Source: Tetragonia tetragonoides
Taxonomy: Eukaryota; Streptophyta; Magnoliopsida; Caryophyllales; Aizoaceae
NCBI GenBank assembly: GCA_038025085.1
Contig: CM076152.1
Span: 38,815,501-38,879,500 of the forward strand
DNA: 64,000 nt
Direction: 5' to 3'
The notes below the pieces were generated by a model. That model searched no databases, was not told the origin of the DNA, and was given only the letters and a program-made list of their open reading frames with translations. Of this stretch, positions 1 to 13,326 are shown piece after piece. The stretch's first letter is position 1. Each line of letters opens with the position of its first letter. A program made the position numbers and the translations under genes.

Positions 1-118
1 CCCCATGTGATTAACAAACTAAATTTGAGGGTAAAAGTGGAAAGCACATGTCAATATAAACTCTCCTTGATTTTTGTGACAAAAATAAATGATAGTGTTT
101 GACAGGAACGGAGGGAGT
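1..118. repeat. Right end of a Stowaway-like MITE, cut by window start
   Basis: The stretch ends in GGAACGGAGGGAGTA, the reverse complement of the CTCCCTCCGTTCC-type terminus typical of Tc1/mariner-derived Stowaway MITEs, followed by a TA. The left end lies outside the window, so length and target duplication cannot be checked. Confidence 0.5.
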
Positions 119-3100
119 AATATATTAGTTATTTAGTGATTTGTTTGGGCCTGTGGCTTGGATATCTTGGGGTGTAATTTTTGTGGTAGGAGATCAATCA
201 TAATGGGACTGAATTGAAGGTCTTATATTCTTCACAAAAGTGTGATGTTTGAGTATATAAAACTTCAGGAGTCAATACTTGAATGATTTTTCCTTAGTTG
301 GTATAGAACACTAGTTTCGTATTAAATAAATATTATCTTATATTGTATTATATCCTATTTTAGCTGAGGTATGCTATGCATGTTAGGTTATGTTATAATT
401 ACTAGGCCTATATAAGGAGGGTCATATGCTTGAGGTTAAGTGAATCGAGAGAATGTGTGTTAAGATGTATGGTGCATTATGGAGGGTGCTCATACTCTAA
501 GAGGGATAGAAAGAGAGAGTCTCCATGTAACGAGGCAATAGGGCTCTGTAGGGGATGAACCCCATAGAGGGGACGTAAAGGAAACACATAGTGTGGTTGA
601 ATAAGAGGGAGTCACTTTGGCTATCTCACGAGAGGTAGTGTTATTAGCTAAGTTGTTTATTAATTAATAGTACAAATACATGAGGATTGTGAAAGTAGAC
701 TCATTAAATCGGGGCCGAACCACGTAAAATTGTGGTGTTATTTTTTATTGTCTATTGCTTTAATTATTTATCTCGAATTTGAATAAAGGGATCATCGTGA
801 AATTCATGCAAATCATGCAATTGAGAAATTTAATTGGCATACAATCATTCACGACTATCATTCTTTGCCATCCATAAAGCATGATTCGTGGAATTGATGA
901 CACGAGAATAGTCCATGAAGAATCATAACCATATTTAGACAGTTTTATGGGAAGGAATTGAAAGATAAAACTTAAAAGATGCGTGAAGGAGATGAACAAG
1001 TTCTTAATCAAGTAGAAAGATGATAGCATACGTACGTATGTATTAATACATGAGCACATGCAAAATACTTGGCTAAATATGTAAAAAGGTAAGTGACAAA
1101 AAGGTGTAATAATTTGATAGTAATTGCTAGCTTGCATTTGCTATATATGTTCGTAAAAACTCTAAAAAGGTTGATTGCATGACTAGTGACTGTAGTGAGC
1201 AATTGAGCGTTGAAGTAACATCAACTATAGGAGAAAGTTGTAAATTTCTCTACTACACTATCATATATCTGGCTAAATTTATCCACATTATCACCCGATT
1301 GATCCGATTTGCCTGGTTTAACGACCGATTATGTCGGTCGCAAATCGGGAAATTTTTGTGATCTAGCTTTCCATAAGTCTTAACAAACTTTATGCTGGTT
1401 ATAAACTTCTTTGGATTTAATTTAACTTTTCGGATTTGTTCTTTTTTTTACTAATTTAAATAGATTTGGTCTGATCTAACCAGGTTAGTGGCATGCATCA
1501 CTTATTGTATTTGACTAGATTTTTGCATCGACTTATGCATAAGATATTACCGGATAAGTAATGTTACTGATCTAATATGACCATGTAAGTGGATCGTAAT
1601 AATAATTGTGGGTACTTTTTCAATGATTGCACTTATCTGAATTAACCCACTAATTGGCATTGACTTATCTAAATCTGACTTAAGAGACCTCCACTGATTT
1701 GATTTTACTATTACTAGGTACAAGTAAGTGATATGCACTAATTTCATTTGACACGAAAAGTGATATCTAAAAAGAACACACTTTTAAAGTGTGATTTTCC
1801 TTTGAATTGAACTAAACACTATTGAATAAATAGTATAATAGATGAGAGAAATTAATTTAAACTAAAATCAATCAAATTAAATTGTTGATCGGATAAGTGA
1901 ATAAAACATACCTTAATCAACATAAAATACACAAAGTAAAGCTTAAAACGACCATGGTATTGGACTATTGGTAGTGTAGTACTCTACTATTTACTTGATA
2001 ACTCACCTAGGGTCATTTGACTCATTTGGTTCCTGATCATTTGATTACGTACATGAAGATGGCTTTTAAGTTTTAACTAATTATAAAATATTGTTACTAC
2101 GTTACAACCATAACATTAAAAAATCGAATTAATAATTAAAAAAGGGTTGCCTTTGCTTCCGCGGCATAAATTCAAAATAGATCCTGTGTGACAGAGAGCG
2201 TAGTGGGAGAGGTTGTTGACCAAGGTAGCTAGAAGAGAGAGTGAGAGACTGAAAGAGAGAGATGTCGTGGCTTTTGAGAAGGAGAAGATCGATGTCAATT
2301 GTCAAGTAGGATAATAAAAGAAGAAAAAGCAAAGCAAAGCAAAGTAGGGACCTGTTCGTTTTTTATCAACAACAACAGATATTAGATTAGATTAGATTAG
2401 ATTAGATTGAGAATTTTCAGATTTAAGTCTCTTTCTCTCTCTTGATCAGTTTATGAATAATTAATTAATAGTTGAAGATCTTTTTCAATACCTCATTTTT
2501 TCGCATTTACGCAATATATATGTAGATATTTAACAATATATTGTAGTATTAATTATTTTACGTTACTTTTTTGTGATTAACTTAACATGGATCGAACGTT
2601 TACAATATAATGTAACACATATATGGGCGAACCTATATGAAGCAATGGGTAGACCATTGCAGTATCATTTTTTTATATTTTTGCCTTTTTAATGTACAAT
2701 TTTTTCCATTTTTGGGGAATTTTTTATTTTTTTTTGGCTCTTATTGCATCTTAATTTTATAATATTTACCTTTATTTTTAAATTTACACCCCTATTTCAA
2801 ATTTTCTGTGCCGAAAACAGAAAGTATCTCCATCATTAATTAAGTAATAATTTTATGATTATCATATTTTTGAGGGTCTGATTTTTACTAAGTCGCTGTC
2901 AAAGAGTGTGGGGGTGTTTGTTTGTTTGGTGTTTTGTGTTAAACGATGCTTGCAGTACTACTTTTTTGTTCCTTTCTGTTTTTCACGCCAACGGTGGATT
3001 TGTCCCCTTGTGGACCCTACTTCTTCACTTAGGTCATGCTTGCATTAGCATCTCGTCACTCTTTCGTTTTTACACTTTTCCTTTTTATTTTTTCTCATGT

Positions 3101-4300
3101 TATTTAATGGTCCAGCAACAACAGTGGACAGATGTGCTTATCCTGGTCTTATAGTCTTAAAGCTATAGAGGCCCACAAATAATAATACTGGTCAAGTCGT
3201 CCAATTAAATAATCGTTCAAAATGCTTAATTGCTTATCCGTAGTTGAAATACTCCTTGATACTATATCAAGAAAAGAAAGAAAATTGATCAAAATTCTAT
3301 ATTTGGGGAAAAGCCGAAAACCTTCTTTGATGTTCATACCAGTTTGTGATTAGATTATTTGATTGAGCAACAGTTTTGTTATGCTTGTTTCTATCATCAA
3401 AGTCTCATACTTTCGTATTTGTGTTCTTTTTCACTTTATCCGGTCATAAGTTCAGTTCAGTTCAATTCAATCGGTGAGAAAAAAAAAACACAATTCCAAC
3501 TTAGAGGCTCGAACTTTTTAATATTGTATAACAATCTCTTGTAATCCGAGATGGATAACATTGCTTGCAGATTGTTCTTACACTTAAAAAATAATCATAT
3601 TGAATATGATATGATAGGTCATACTACATGAGCTATAAATTGCTCATAGTTAACAAAACTTAAAAGTTAAACCTCGTCTTTTAAGAGTAAAACTTGTTAT
3701 TCATTTCCGATGTCAATACTTGACAATTGACAAGATTAAAATGTTACTCCCCTGATAATTGAGTCAAACTCAAAATAGTATCATAAATTGTTACTATTTG
3801 CTCCAAATTTATAGAAAATATAGGTGTATTTTTTTCCACTTATTAAGTTATCTAATTTTTTTTTGATCACATTAAGTTATCTAATTAGTTCAATGATATT
3901 CACTATTTTTCTCCCACATATTTCAGTTCAGTTCAATGTAATGAAAGAAAACATCCCCGATGTATGAGCAATATACTCTTTACGCATACATATGAATTGA
4001 GCACTACACCACTACCAAAATCCAAAGTTGACATTTTTATCTTTCAGAGAAATGAGAATAAAGTTTTTGAACTTTGAAGAATGATAGAGGCCTATGTGCA
4101 TTAATACAGTCAGAGAGAATTACGGCCCACTGTTTTGATGACAAAATCCCACTACACCAATCTAACTAGCCCACCTAGACATCCCCTTAAAAAAAAAAAG
4201 CCCACCAAGACATAACTCAAGAGCCATCTCAAACTTAATACAAAATCTTGTGTGGACTTAGTCTACGGTGGACCAAAAGAGCAAATCCTTTTTAAAATAC
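119..4300. other. AT-rich intergenic DNA, no gene recognised
   Basis: Only short open frames without familiar protein content are present on either strand. A pentanucleotide microsatellite of five ATTAG units lies at 2381-2407, next to AAAGC repeats at about 2327-2345. A purine-rich GAGAGA stretch at 2236-2265 could be the leader of an unrecognised transcript, but no supported coding sequence follows it. Confidence 0.5.
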
Positions 4301-5496
4301 CTTTCATGTCCCTAAAGTAGTTGCACTATATCATTGATTATTCCTTGGTCCACACAAGACGGGCTGCAAACTTAACAGGGAACCCAATCCGTTGGTTTAC
4401 ATCGTGCTGATGGGTATTGGCCCTCTTTCTTGGGATAAATTGACAACGGGAATTCAGATGAACAGAATTCAGTTGCAAAATCAACAAAAATGCAACTTCA
4501 TACTCATAATTAGGCAGATAAAACAACCAAAAAATGGCCATCTTCTGAAGCATACGACGAAGGATGATAGCTGAAGAAGTTGGACAAACTGAAAATAACT
4601 ACTTCAGATAGTGATATTACAATCTTACATGTACCAGTACCACATCCTTGTAGTTCATAAAATCAGGCAGAAGAAGAGTTTCCAGAGCCAAAAGCGCCTA
4701 ATCAAACCAAGCCATGGAGGACTATATATTCATGAACGACGGTCGCTACAACTGCAGTGACTTGGGCTTGATAAATGAAAGTCATCTTCAAACCACCTCC
4801 TTCGACATGCCATCTTAATAAAGACATCATCACAGTGCATAACTAATAACCAGCAACTAGGTCAGTAAACTTCTGAGACATCGAGGTTCGATAGTGATAA
4901 TTAGCAGGAAGGAAACCTAATATCATAGTGAGAACTAGAATGGCAGAAGCGCAAAACGAATTGCAGCTCCTTATTAGATCACACAGGAAAGAATCTAGGC
5001 AATCGGAATGGGGATGAATTCCATTTCTGTTGTTGAGCGCTTATGGGGAGTTGAGACATGTCAGAAGACTGAAATCCTTGATAGAATACACCTTAATTTT
5101 GTCTGAAAGTGAAGAGACTAATGGATTTCAGTATCCTGCTCCCTTCCCTTGACATCTCAGTCTTCCCTTTCATCCTCCCTCTCCTACATCAATTTCAATG
5201 GAAAGTCATTACAATGCACAAGGTTTCAAGAATGTCAATGTCATGGAGGGGGAAAAAAAAGGAACCCACAAAAATGCATGCACATTCAGGTCCAACATTT
5301 AATGTACATATGCTAGAAGATAAATGCCATAAAAGAAGAAAAACATGGTGTGTCTCAAATAATCTGAAAATACAAGCTACAACAACTTTCTAGCAGATCT
5401 TAAACACTTATGCAACAGACACAATAATATAGAATAAAACTTGATACAATACGTGATTACTCAAAGACAAATGGGCACTCAAGAGAACACACATAC
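4301..5496 (-). other. Probable 3' untranslated or flanking region of the Mpv17-type gene
   Basis: No coding similarity is visible. The stop codon of the upstream minus-strand gene is immediately followed by GTATGTG, which resembles a splice donor, so the 3' UTR itself may be spliced. I could not identify a polyadenylation site with certainty. Confidence 0.3.
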
Positions 5497-8400
5497 CTAT
5501 TTTGAGATAACCTCTTTGTGAGCTTTAAATGACAGGATGACATTCCATACTAGAGCAACAAAATTGGAAGCAAGAACCTGAAATTCAGACCGTTAGACAA
5601 ATGGCTGCATGGTACAAATTTCATAATAAATGACGTCCAATTATGACCATTACAAGATATTGGCCTTCACATGCACCTTACAATTTTAAGCTAGAACAAA
5701 CAGTGGTGGAGAACATGGGGAGGAATATCATGAGAAATAGCTAAAAATGTCAGGAATGACGATTGGGCCATTGAGAACTAAGGGTGGCTAAACATCAGAG
5801 ACCAGATACTACACATGATACGCGTGATGTGCAAAGTAGGCATTGTCTAGGGAGTACTGGATTGACGATAGTTGTAAAACACTGGAGCATAAGATCAGGG
5901 ATCGATTTCCACACACTTGCAAACACAATGATAAGACCCATCTAACAGTCCAATTATGGCGGAAACCCGAGATACACCCTTGGAAAGATCTATGTAAGCC
6001 ACAAAGCAGGGGACTGTTGCTTTGTCAGAAGCGCTAAACCCTTCTCATTACTCAGAACTATCTTAATTTAGAACAAATTGGGGATGTTTCTGTGTTAATA
6101 TATCAGCACTCAATGGAACTTAGAGAAGAATAACTTGGAGCACGAAGACACGTGAATGAATTTCCAATTTCCATGCATATGCAATGAGAAAAGCAATTTC
6201 CAGCAGTTCCATGAATCACAGCACAGTCAATGAGGTGGTAACCAGTTATTACGTATTTGATGTCAAATGAAATTTATCAGTTCAGCCTAACATAAGTGAC
6301 TCAAAGGCCCAAATGCATATCAAAGATTCCCTCACATGTGTTAACATGTACTCAGCTCTACATAATAAGATTCGCCACATACCTGGAACTGTTGGGGGAC
6401 AAAACGGAAATTGAGGAACTGAAATGGTATCCACAATTGCCAATTAGCAATCACAGATGAGAACCACTCCTGAAGAAACAAATGCTTCATTAGGAACAGG
6501 ATATGTCTTTAAATTAGTAGCAAAGTACAAATATTACCAGCTAGCATTTGAGGTGTTCGGATCAGTAAAGCTAAGAGGAAGCAGAAAAAGACAAAACAAA
6601 AATCTGCAAAAACCTGTTTCAGCTTTGGGACAACTTCTGATGGCCTTCCTTCTAATGTCATCAATGCAGAAAGAAAAACTCCAATAAATGCAGGAGCAAA
6701 TATGAACTGCAATAAATATGAATTCATCCTTGAGTAACAAAGACAAGCACAGAAAATACAGAAGAAGACTATGATAAATCAATTAAAGGTATAGCAAATG
6801 ACCTGATCAAGCAGAAGGCGCAAAATAGCACCAGAAGCTCCAGGTAGAGTGACCACTTTACTAAGATACAAGTACCTATCAGATGACTTTGCACTTTAGA
6901 AACCAACAGATTACATAAATGGCGTACTGGCAAGATTAACAATTCAATAGCCTGGTAGGATAATTTTCACTGATAACATGATACATTTTCCATACTTCAG
7001 TCACTTTGAAAATAAATACTTTAAAACGAATTTTAGTGAAACTTCTATCTAGCTAATTACTCCTACTGAAAAGTTATAATCCATAATGTGAAGTGATATC
7101 GACTTGGGTATTTAGATTTTGAAGCATCACCAGAAATGCAGTGTTGGTCCCACCAACGCTAGCCCCAAAAAAGTGAACATGAAGGTCCTTTTGTAGTCGA
7201 GTGATGGCACTTTATCGATTGCAAGCTGTAGACGGATGATGACACTGTCAGTGAAAGAAAATAAAGATACAAGAACTGGCAGGTAAAGCAGGAGGTTTGA
7301 GCACCAGTGTATCAATTAGTACTGAACAGTTTACCGCAACATAAAACATTTAGTCTAAGAGACAAAATATAACACACAGAAAGGCATTTCAAGGGGTGCA
7401 TATGTCATCTGTTGGGAGCCATATGCAAAACATCATCTGTAGTCCGTACAGCTTTATGATAACCAGCGAGAACTAAATTATTTTGTAATACAAAATTACG
7501 AAAAATGACTTAAACAGCAAACGATGATATCATGTGACAGAATTTATATCATCATTCTCAAGCAACAACCTCATACCATTAATTGTTACACAGGTTATGC
7601 TTCGTTCGGCTGATTTGTAAATAGCCTCCTTTTGAAGACTCCTTGTCCTCTTAGGATGTAATACTTTTTCTCATACTATTGATAAAACTTTCTCTTTATC
7701 TAAAAAACTGAGGAGCATCTTCACGTGCATTACAAGCTGTATCCAATCTTCTCTGTCTCACCTTCTTCTACAATGGCAGCAGATTACTAAGACTTCCCTC
7801 AAGGGCCAAAGCTGGATGATTGTGTTTTGTGCTACAATCTGTTCAATTTGGCTAGCTAGAAACCGAGCCTGCTTTGAGGGTAATTGTATGAGCACGGAGG
7901 AAATTATAGAGCTCATTATGATCAGGTCCTTCTGGTGGATCATCCTGAGCTTCAAGTGTTGCATTAATACACTGCTAATCCTCATTTTCTCCTTGATGGT
8001 TTTTGAAAAGGTAATATGATAAAGATTGACAAAAGAGATACTACTTGGAAAGCTCCTCCTACAGGTTGCTGGAACATTAACACAGACGGATCGCATTAGG
8101 GAAACCTGGGCCAGCAGGGTGCGGAGGCATTATTCACGATGAGGAAGGTGATATCCTTGGTGTTTTTTAAGTGAATATGGGAATTGCACAATTCAATTTT
8201 GCTGAGGTTATGGGTGTTTACCATTCTCTAAATCTCTACAAATGCTCAAGCAACAGCAGAGTTGGAGACACAAGAAGATTCTTTTTGAAAGTGATTCCAA
8301 AATGTGGTATCCTGGATATCTAATAGCAGCATCAGACTGTGGAAATGGTGGGTAAAGTTTAACAAAATTGACAATGTATCACGGGCATTGGCTAGTTTCA

Positions 8401-10682
8401 AGATTCAATATGCAATCTGAGAGAAAAACAAAGATGCGAATGCTCTTGCTAGACGCGGAGCTGGGAGAACTCAACCTATATATACATGGTGTTAATTCTG
8501 TTTGTCTCTGTGTCCTGTGTATGATATGTCTCGATGTTCATAGTAGGGAACACATTTTTGTAGGAGGATGTAAAAACGTGTATGGGCATTGGGCTCTTAC
8601 ATGTCTCTGAAGTCTTTGTTGCTGTGATTTGGCAACAAATTGTCTTTAATAAAATATATTTTGCTGTTCAAAAACAAGTATAGTTGTCCAAAGATCATCA
8701 TATACCAAGAAATGAGACTCCAATTGCACCCAATTTACCAAATCAACTAAGAAGACAAAATCGCATGAAGGAAAAGTAGCAAAGCAGATAGCTCACTCTC
8801 AATGTGATCAGTGATCACCAAGAAGTCGTACCTGGCAGATCAAGTCCCCAACCAACGTCAACAACGCAGAGGTCACAGCTTTAGTCGCAACTGGAAACTT
8901 TGCAAGAAGCTCCAAATACCTGTATCTCAATGAATTATCGTTTGTCAAATGATGACTGTGAACATGATGCGACAAATGTCCATGCAATTTATGAAGTAAT
9001 TTCAAAAGCAGAGCACACATCAACTATTAACAGATAATTCAACAAACAAAGGTCTTTGTTATGGTACAATCTCATTGGCATTGCCTTGCATTTTGACCTT
9101 AGATTACCCTAAACTGCATACTTAATACAGATATAGCTGGTAGAAACGTACATTTCACTTCAAAAACATTACGAATTCCCAAAATGCATTCAAGAAGATT
9201 GGAAGTACTTCCCATGAAGTTTCATTGAACCAACAAGGTCCATTAGCCTTAAAAATCACACATGTACGTTGATGTCAAATAACACCCACTTTTTCTTATT
9301 ATACCAAAAAAAGATGCCATTGGCCATCACATTATTGGTCTCAAGACCATCAAAATACATGCCTATCTTGCACATGCAACATGAACAAAATCTCCATTAC
9401 CCTATAAAACCCTCCACCTACATGTCCACCACTTGCATTTAGCCCTGGACTAGACAACTAAAACACTACACTCTCAAATATAGAGGGAAATATTATCAAT
9501 GGCCAATGGCAAATGGCAAATGGCATACACTTTGATTTTTGTAACCCACATAAGTCAGCATTCATCACATACAAAATTAACTTACAAAAATGGGACAAAT
9601 TGACAAGAAAGATATGTGTTATACAACAATCTCAGTAGCATTGCCTTGCTATCTGACCTTTGATTACCACAAACTACACACTTAACACGGACATACTGTA
9701 GCTTGTAGGTATGTACATTCCATTTCAAAACATTAAGCATTCACAAAACAGATACAAGAAGATTGGAAACAAGTACTTCCAAGAACCTTCATCAAACCGA
9801 CAATGTCAATTAGCTGCAAACCAACATAATCACAAATGTACCCTTCTGTCAAAGAACTCCCACCATACCCATTGGACATTAACTGTTCTCAACACTATCA
9901 AAATATACAATTGGAATATGTGTATCTTGCACATGCGACAATGTCAATTAGCTGCAAACCAACATAATCACAAATGTACCCTTCTGTCAAAGAACTCCCA
10001 CCATACCCATTGGACATTAACTGTTCTCAACACTATCAAAATATACAATTGGAATATGTGTATCTTGCACATGCAATGTGAACAAAATCTATAAACCCCT
10101 ACCCACATGTCCACTACTGTAAATAACACTGAAATCCAAACAACCCAAACAATGCATTGTCAAATATATAGAGCAGCATTATAAATGGAAAATGGCATAC
10201 ACTTAAATCATCGCAACCCACATAATTCAGCATTTATCACATACAAAATTAACTTAAACAAATGGGACAAATTGACAAGAACATGAAATTTACCAAGAAA
10301 GCAAGCTCCATTGAGAATTATTTCCCCCTTCACCACCGGACCCACCACCATCACCACCACCAGGGGACCCACCGGACCCACCGGACCCACCAATCCCACC
10401 AGACCCATCATCAGAAACCGCCGAAACTCGAGAATAACTCTTACCCATTTGTTTAAACCTCAAGTCAAAAGAGTTCAGGACTTGGGTACGGTTAAAACTG
10501 ACATGGGTCGAAATTGGATAGCTTAGGCATGGTGGGGAAGATTTAAAGCTGGTAATTTGAAATGGGTTTTGGGAAAAGATGGGAACTTTGCGTGAAAGTG
10601 AATGAGGAGAGAGAATTCTGGGGCGCAAAAGGAGTAGTGAGGGTTGGCGGAGAATGGTTGCGGTTGCGGAATTTGGAAGCAT
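5497..10682 (-). CDS. Mpv17/PMP22-family membrane protein, probably organelle-targeted, seven exons
   Basis: Coding exons on the minus strand are 10294-10682, 8832-8919, 7131-7225, 6803-6875, 6614-6706, 6383-6469 and 5497-5577. All have GT-AG borders and compatible phases and join into 301 codons plus TAG. Residues 1 to about 75 are Ser/Arg/Pro-rich with few acidic residues, like a transit peptide. A Gly/Ser linker covers about 94-120. The Mpv17/PMP22 domain follows from about 130, with YLELLAKFPV near its start, LVGPTLHFWY in the middle, and the family signature WQLWIPFQFLNFRFVP then VWNVILSF near the C-terminus. Members are small four-helix proteins of peroxisomal, mitochondrial or chloroplast membranes thought to affect permeability; substrates are mostly unknown. 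Layout and length resemble Arabidopsis At5g19750. The family call is firm; plastid location is inferred from the N-terminus only. Confidence 0.93.
7600..7707 (+). repeat. Possible 3' end of an older retroelement in intron 2
   Basis: A short stretch ending in TTTATCTAAAAAA lies inside intron 2 of the Mpv17-type gene, just before the LINE remnant. The A-rich end resembles a LINE or SINE 3' terminus. No coding content or target duplication was found, so this is tentative. Confidence 0.25.
7745..8690 (+). mobile_element. Degenerate LINE 3' part with RNase H remnant, antisense in intron 2
   Basis: On the plus strand, opposite to the host gene, a frame at 7816-8019 contains SIWLARNRACF, which resembles the segment after the reverse-transcriptase zinc-binding region of plant L1-type LINEs. 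Further on, WNINTDGS and, after frameshifts, GGIIHDEEGDILGVF and FNFAEVMGVY resemble the plant LINE RNase H domain (RVT_3 type). Stops and frameshifts interrupt it throughout, so it is dead. An AATAAA-like signal occurs at about 8648, with a short A-rich stretch near 8670. It sits inside intron 2 (7226-8831) and probably has no coding role. Confidence 0.7.
9050..10283. repeat. Two diverged tandem copies (~560 bp) plus exact 138-bp duplication filling intron 1
   Basis: Intron 1 of the Mpv17-type gene (8920-10293) is mostly two tandem copies, about 9050-9608 and 9609-10283. They align over landmarks such as GCATTGCCTTGC, CATGTCCAC and TGGGACAAATTGACAAGAA. Inside the second copy a 138-bp segment is repeated back to back and identically (9798-9935 and 9936-10073), so that event is much younger. 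The copies end about 10 bp before the splice donor. Confidence 0.9.
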
Positions 10683-10884
10683 TTCTTCTTCTTTGTGTTT
10701 GTAAGGTGGTTAATGGTTTACTGAGTGGACTGACCTTTGAGGCTTTTGGTATTCTGGGTTTGTTGAAGGAGTTTTTTTTTTGTTTTAGAAAATTGTTCAA
10801 GGGTTTAAGGAGTTGATGGGTTTTTTTTTTTTTTTTTTGAACGAGCAAGAAATGCAATGCTGGCGCTTTTATTATTTTCTTCTC

Positions 10885-10889
<5 letters not shown>

Positions 10890-10933
<44 letters not shown>
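10890..10933. repeat. T44 homopolymer upstream of the Mpv17-type gene
   Basis: A run of about 44 T on the plus strand, followed by TTTCT-rich sequence to 10970, lies 210-290 bp upstream of the start codon. On the gene's sense strand it is polypurine. It may lie in the promoter or 5' UTR. The lysine- and phenylalanine-rich frames across it are artefacts. Confidence 0.8.
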
Positions 10934-11019
10934 CTTTCTTTTTTCTTTTCTTTTCTTTTAAAGTGACTTTCTACTTCAAGTTTTGGGCTATGAGAGAGTG
11001 AGAGTTTGTTCGCCAATAA

Positions 11020-12049
11020 ATTAGATGTAGTGTTAGCGGTTTTATTAGTGTATTAACGGTCATGAGTGGTACGTAATTGTCAGCGATTTGGTTTATATCA
11101 AATATCATGCTAGGACATATATATTATGATTATTTATTATTTATTATTAAAAATAAAGAGATAGAATCAGAATCAAATTTTTAAACAATTTCAAACGCTA
11201 ACCTTGGAGTTGAAAGACTAATTTCATGAACTTTTGTAAAACACTACTCTAACGGCTAACAACTATAATTTGCTAATTATTACAAAACACTCCAAATTCG
11301 AAATGACTAGTTGTTTGACCACATCAAACCACTAACTGTTATTCAAAAGTTTGTTGTCGAACACACCTTGAGAAAGGTTATCTTAATCTCTCTCTTTATT
11401 TTCAATGGATAATATTAACTTTTATTTATCGAAAGTCATATAACATCTACAAAGTCAATTTTTTTCTTAATAATTAGTGCAAATCTAAAAATTATATAAC
11501 ATGAAACTAATTTTCTAAAACTACTAGTAATTGAAATCACTGTCTTGCACGCGGTTCCGTCAAATTATGGGGTGCACACTCATGATCCTTTCAATCGGAG
11601 ATAATCACAAAATGTGTCGTAGGTGCTAGGAAGAACAAATAATAAATCCACAACATGTGTAAGAATGAACCATCTAGAAGTCCTAAACCATACAAATCAA
11701 AAAGATTCTATAAATCTAAGTGGAATCTCTTCAACATAAAAACTCTGAAATTTCTCACAAAAAATGAGAGCAAGCCTCTCACATAACAAGAGAAAAAACA
11801 ACACTCACAAATAGAGAGACTTTTGTTGAAAGAAAACATTTAAGAACACTAAAATAGAGAAAGAAATGAAAATATTTGGGCTTACTATTATTGAATAATC
11901 ACTATTAGTGAATAATCACTAATAATGATTTAATCCTTATTAACAAGAAGATGGTGGCTACTAATTAGTTCTTTTGGGAGGACTGAATGAGATAGAGGGG
12001 GGAGGAAGGAAGTTTGAAAGTGAGTATTTTTAAAAATGGTTATCTTAAT
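11020..12049. other. Intergenic, no gene seen
   Basis: AT-rich spacer between the promoter side of the Mpv17-type gene and the repeat that hosts the Helitron array. No long or familiar frame is visible on either strand. Confidence 0.6.
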
Positions 12050-12121
12050 TTTGTAAAAAAAACTTATAGAAGATGGTTTTATCGTAACTTTCAGTGAGAT
12101 GAGAGTCACTTTTTAGTGAAA
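12050..12121. repeat. Left half of an interspersed repeat split by the Helitron array
   Basis: This segment matches 25601-25663 closely (landmarks AACTTNTA-AAGA, TCGTAACTTT, GGTGAGA, GTCACTTTT, TGAAA). The other half resumes at 16758 after the Helitron array. The split falls between an A and a T. Confidence 0.8.
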
Positions 12122-12512
12122 CTAGTTTTAACTCCATGCTCCGCACAGACTCGTGAATATCTCTCGAAAATGAAGATAATTTTCTAGATGATACCTCATG
12201 TATGTTTTATACCGCACGGTATGAAATGTCCCTTTAAATTGATCTACATCAAAATTAGAATGAATGTAAAAAAGATTGATTTATAAACGTAAATCATGTA
12301 GGAACGTACCACTTAAATAAATTTCATTTATGCTATAAAGATAAAAGATCAAGTTAAATACATATGACATCAAATAGTTAAGGTATTGTTAGAAGTATCG
12401 TTTGTTGTTATTTAACCAAGTTGTGCAGATGTGGAATCTACGTGTCATCTTCACACGAATATTTTTTCTTATGTGGCATCCTACATGTCATCACTGCACG
12501 AAAATGACCCAA

Positions 12513-12604
<92 letters not shown>

Positions 12605-13326
12605 TTTTGCAACTTTTTTCGAATCCAATTCATTGAAGTAGAATTTTTAATTTTTTGACTTACGTTATTTATTTTATTTTGTAATATAAAAAAATGCTAA
12701 TAAATATGTAGTAAAACCAACTAATTATGGGCATTCATGAGTGTCACTTGGATGATGAGTTGTTACCTGTTAGGCTATGTAGCAAGCTTTGCTTACATGA
12801 CGCTTAGGTGTCATCGTCACATGAATTTACAGTTCCTACGTGGCGTCCTACGCATCGTGCCCACACGAATTGGACTCACTTTTAAACGTATACTGATGTG
12901 GCATCTATGTGTCATCTTCACACGAACATATTTCTCTCATGTGGCGTCTCACATGTCATCCTCCGACGAAAGATCCCAACTTTATAGGACATAGTACATA
13001 TGTATCTCATTTTGAAGTATTTTCCGAACCTGATCCAATGGAGGAAGAATTATATTTTTTAAAGTAGCGTAACAAAAGTTATTTTATTTTATAATCTGAA
13101 TAATATGATGATAAATATAATAGGTTGTATTTATGAAGTCAAATAATGATTATTAATTAATGCTTGACACACTTGGATGGTGGCTTAGGTGGCGGCCTAC
13201 GTGTCATCACCACACAAATTTGGCGCTTACGTGGCATCTTAGGTGTCATTCCCACATGGATTTCGTCGCTTACATGGCATCCTACGTGTCATAGCCACAC
13301 GAAATGAACTCACTTTTATATATATA
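12122..13326 (-). mobile_element. Helitron-like unit 1
   Basis: The CTAG end is at 12122-12125 with a mutated hairpin. The body shares long similarity with unit 3, including a GATCATGTAGGAAC block at 12293 (15683 in unit 3) and the ending GAAATGAACTCACTTTTATA. It contains (TA)n at 12519-12602. Confidence 0.8.
12519..12602. repeat. (TA)n microsatellite
   Basis: About 84 bp of uninterrupted TA repeat inside Helitron-like unit 1. The Tyr-Ile frames over it are artefacts. Confidence 0.95.

Noticed and set aside
2255..2310. Short frame starting MSWLLRRRRS after a GA-rich leader
   Set aside because: It is only about 15 codons before a stop, and no joinable downstream exon was found.
10543..11016. 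Lysine-rich frame upstream of the Mpv17-type gene
   Set aside because: It reads through the T44 homopolymer and promoter DNA; the real start is at 10682 in a different frame.
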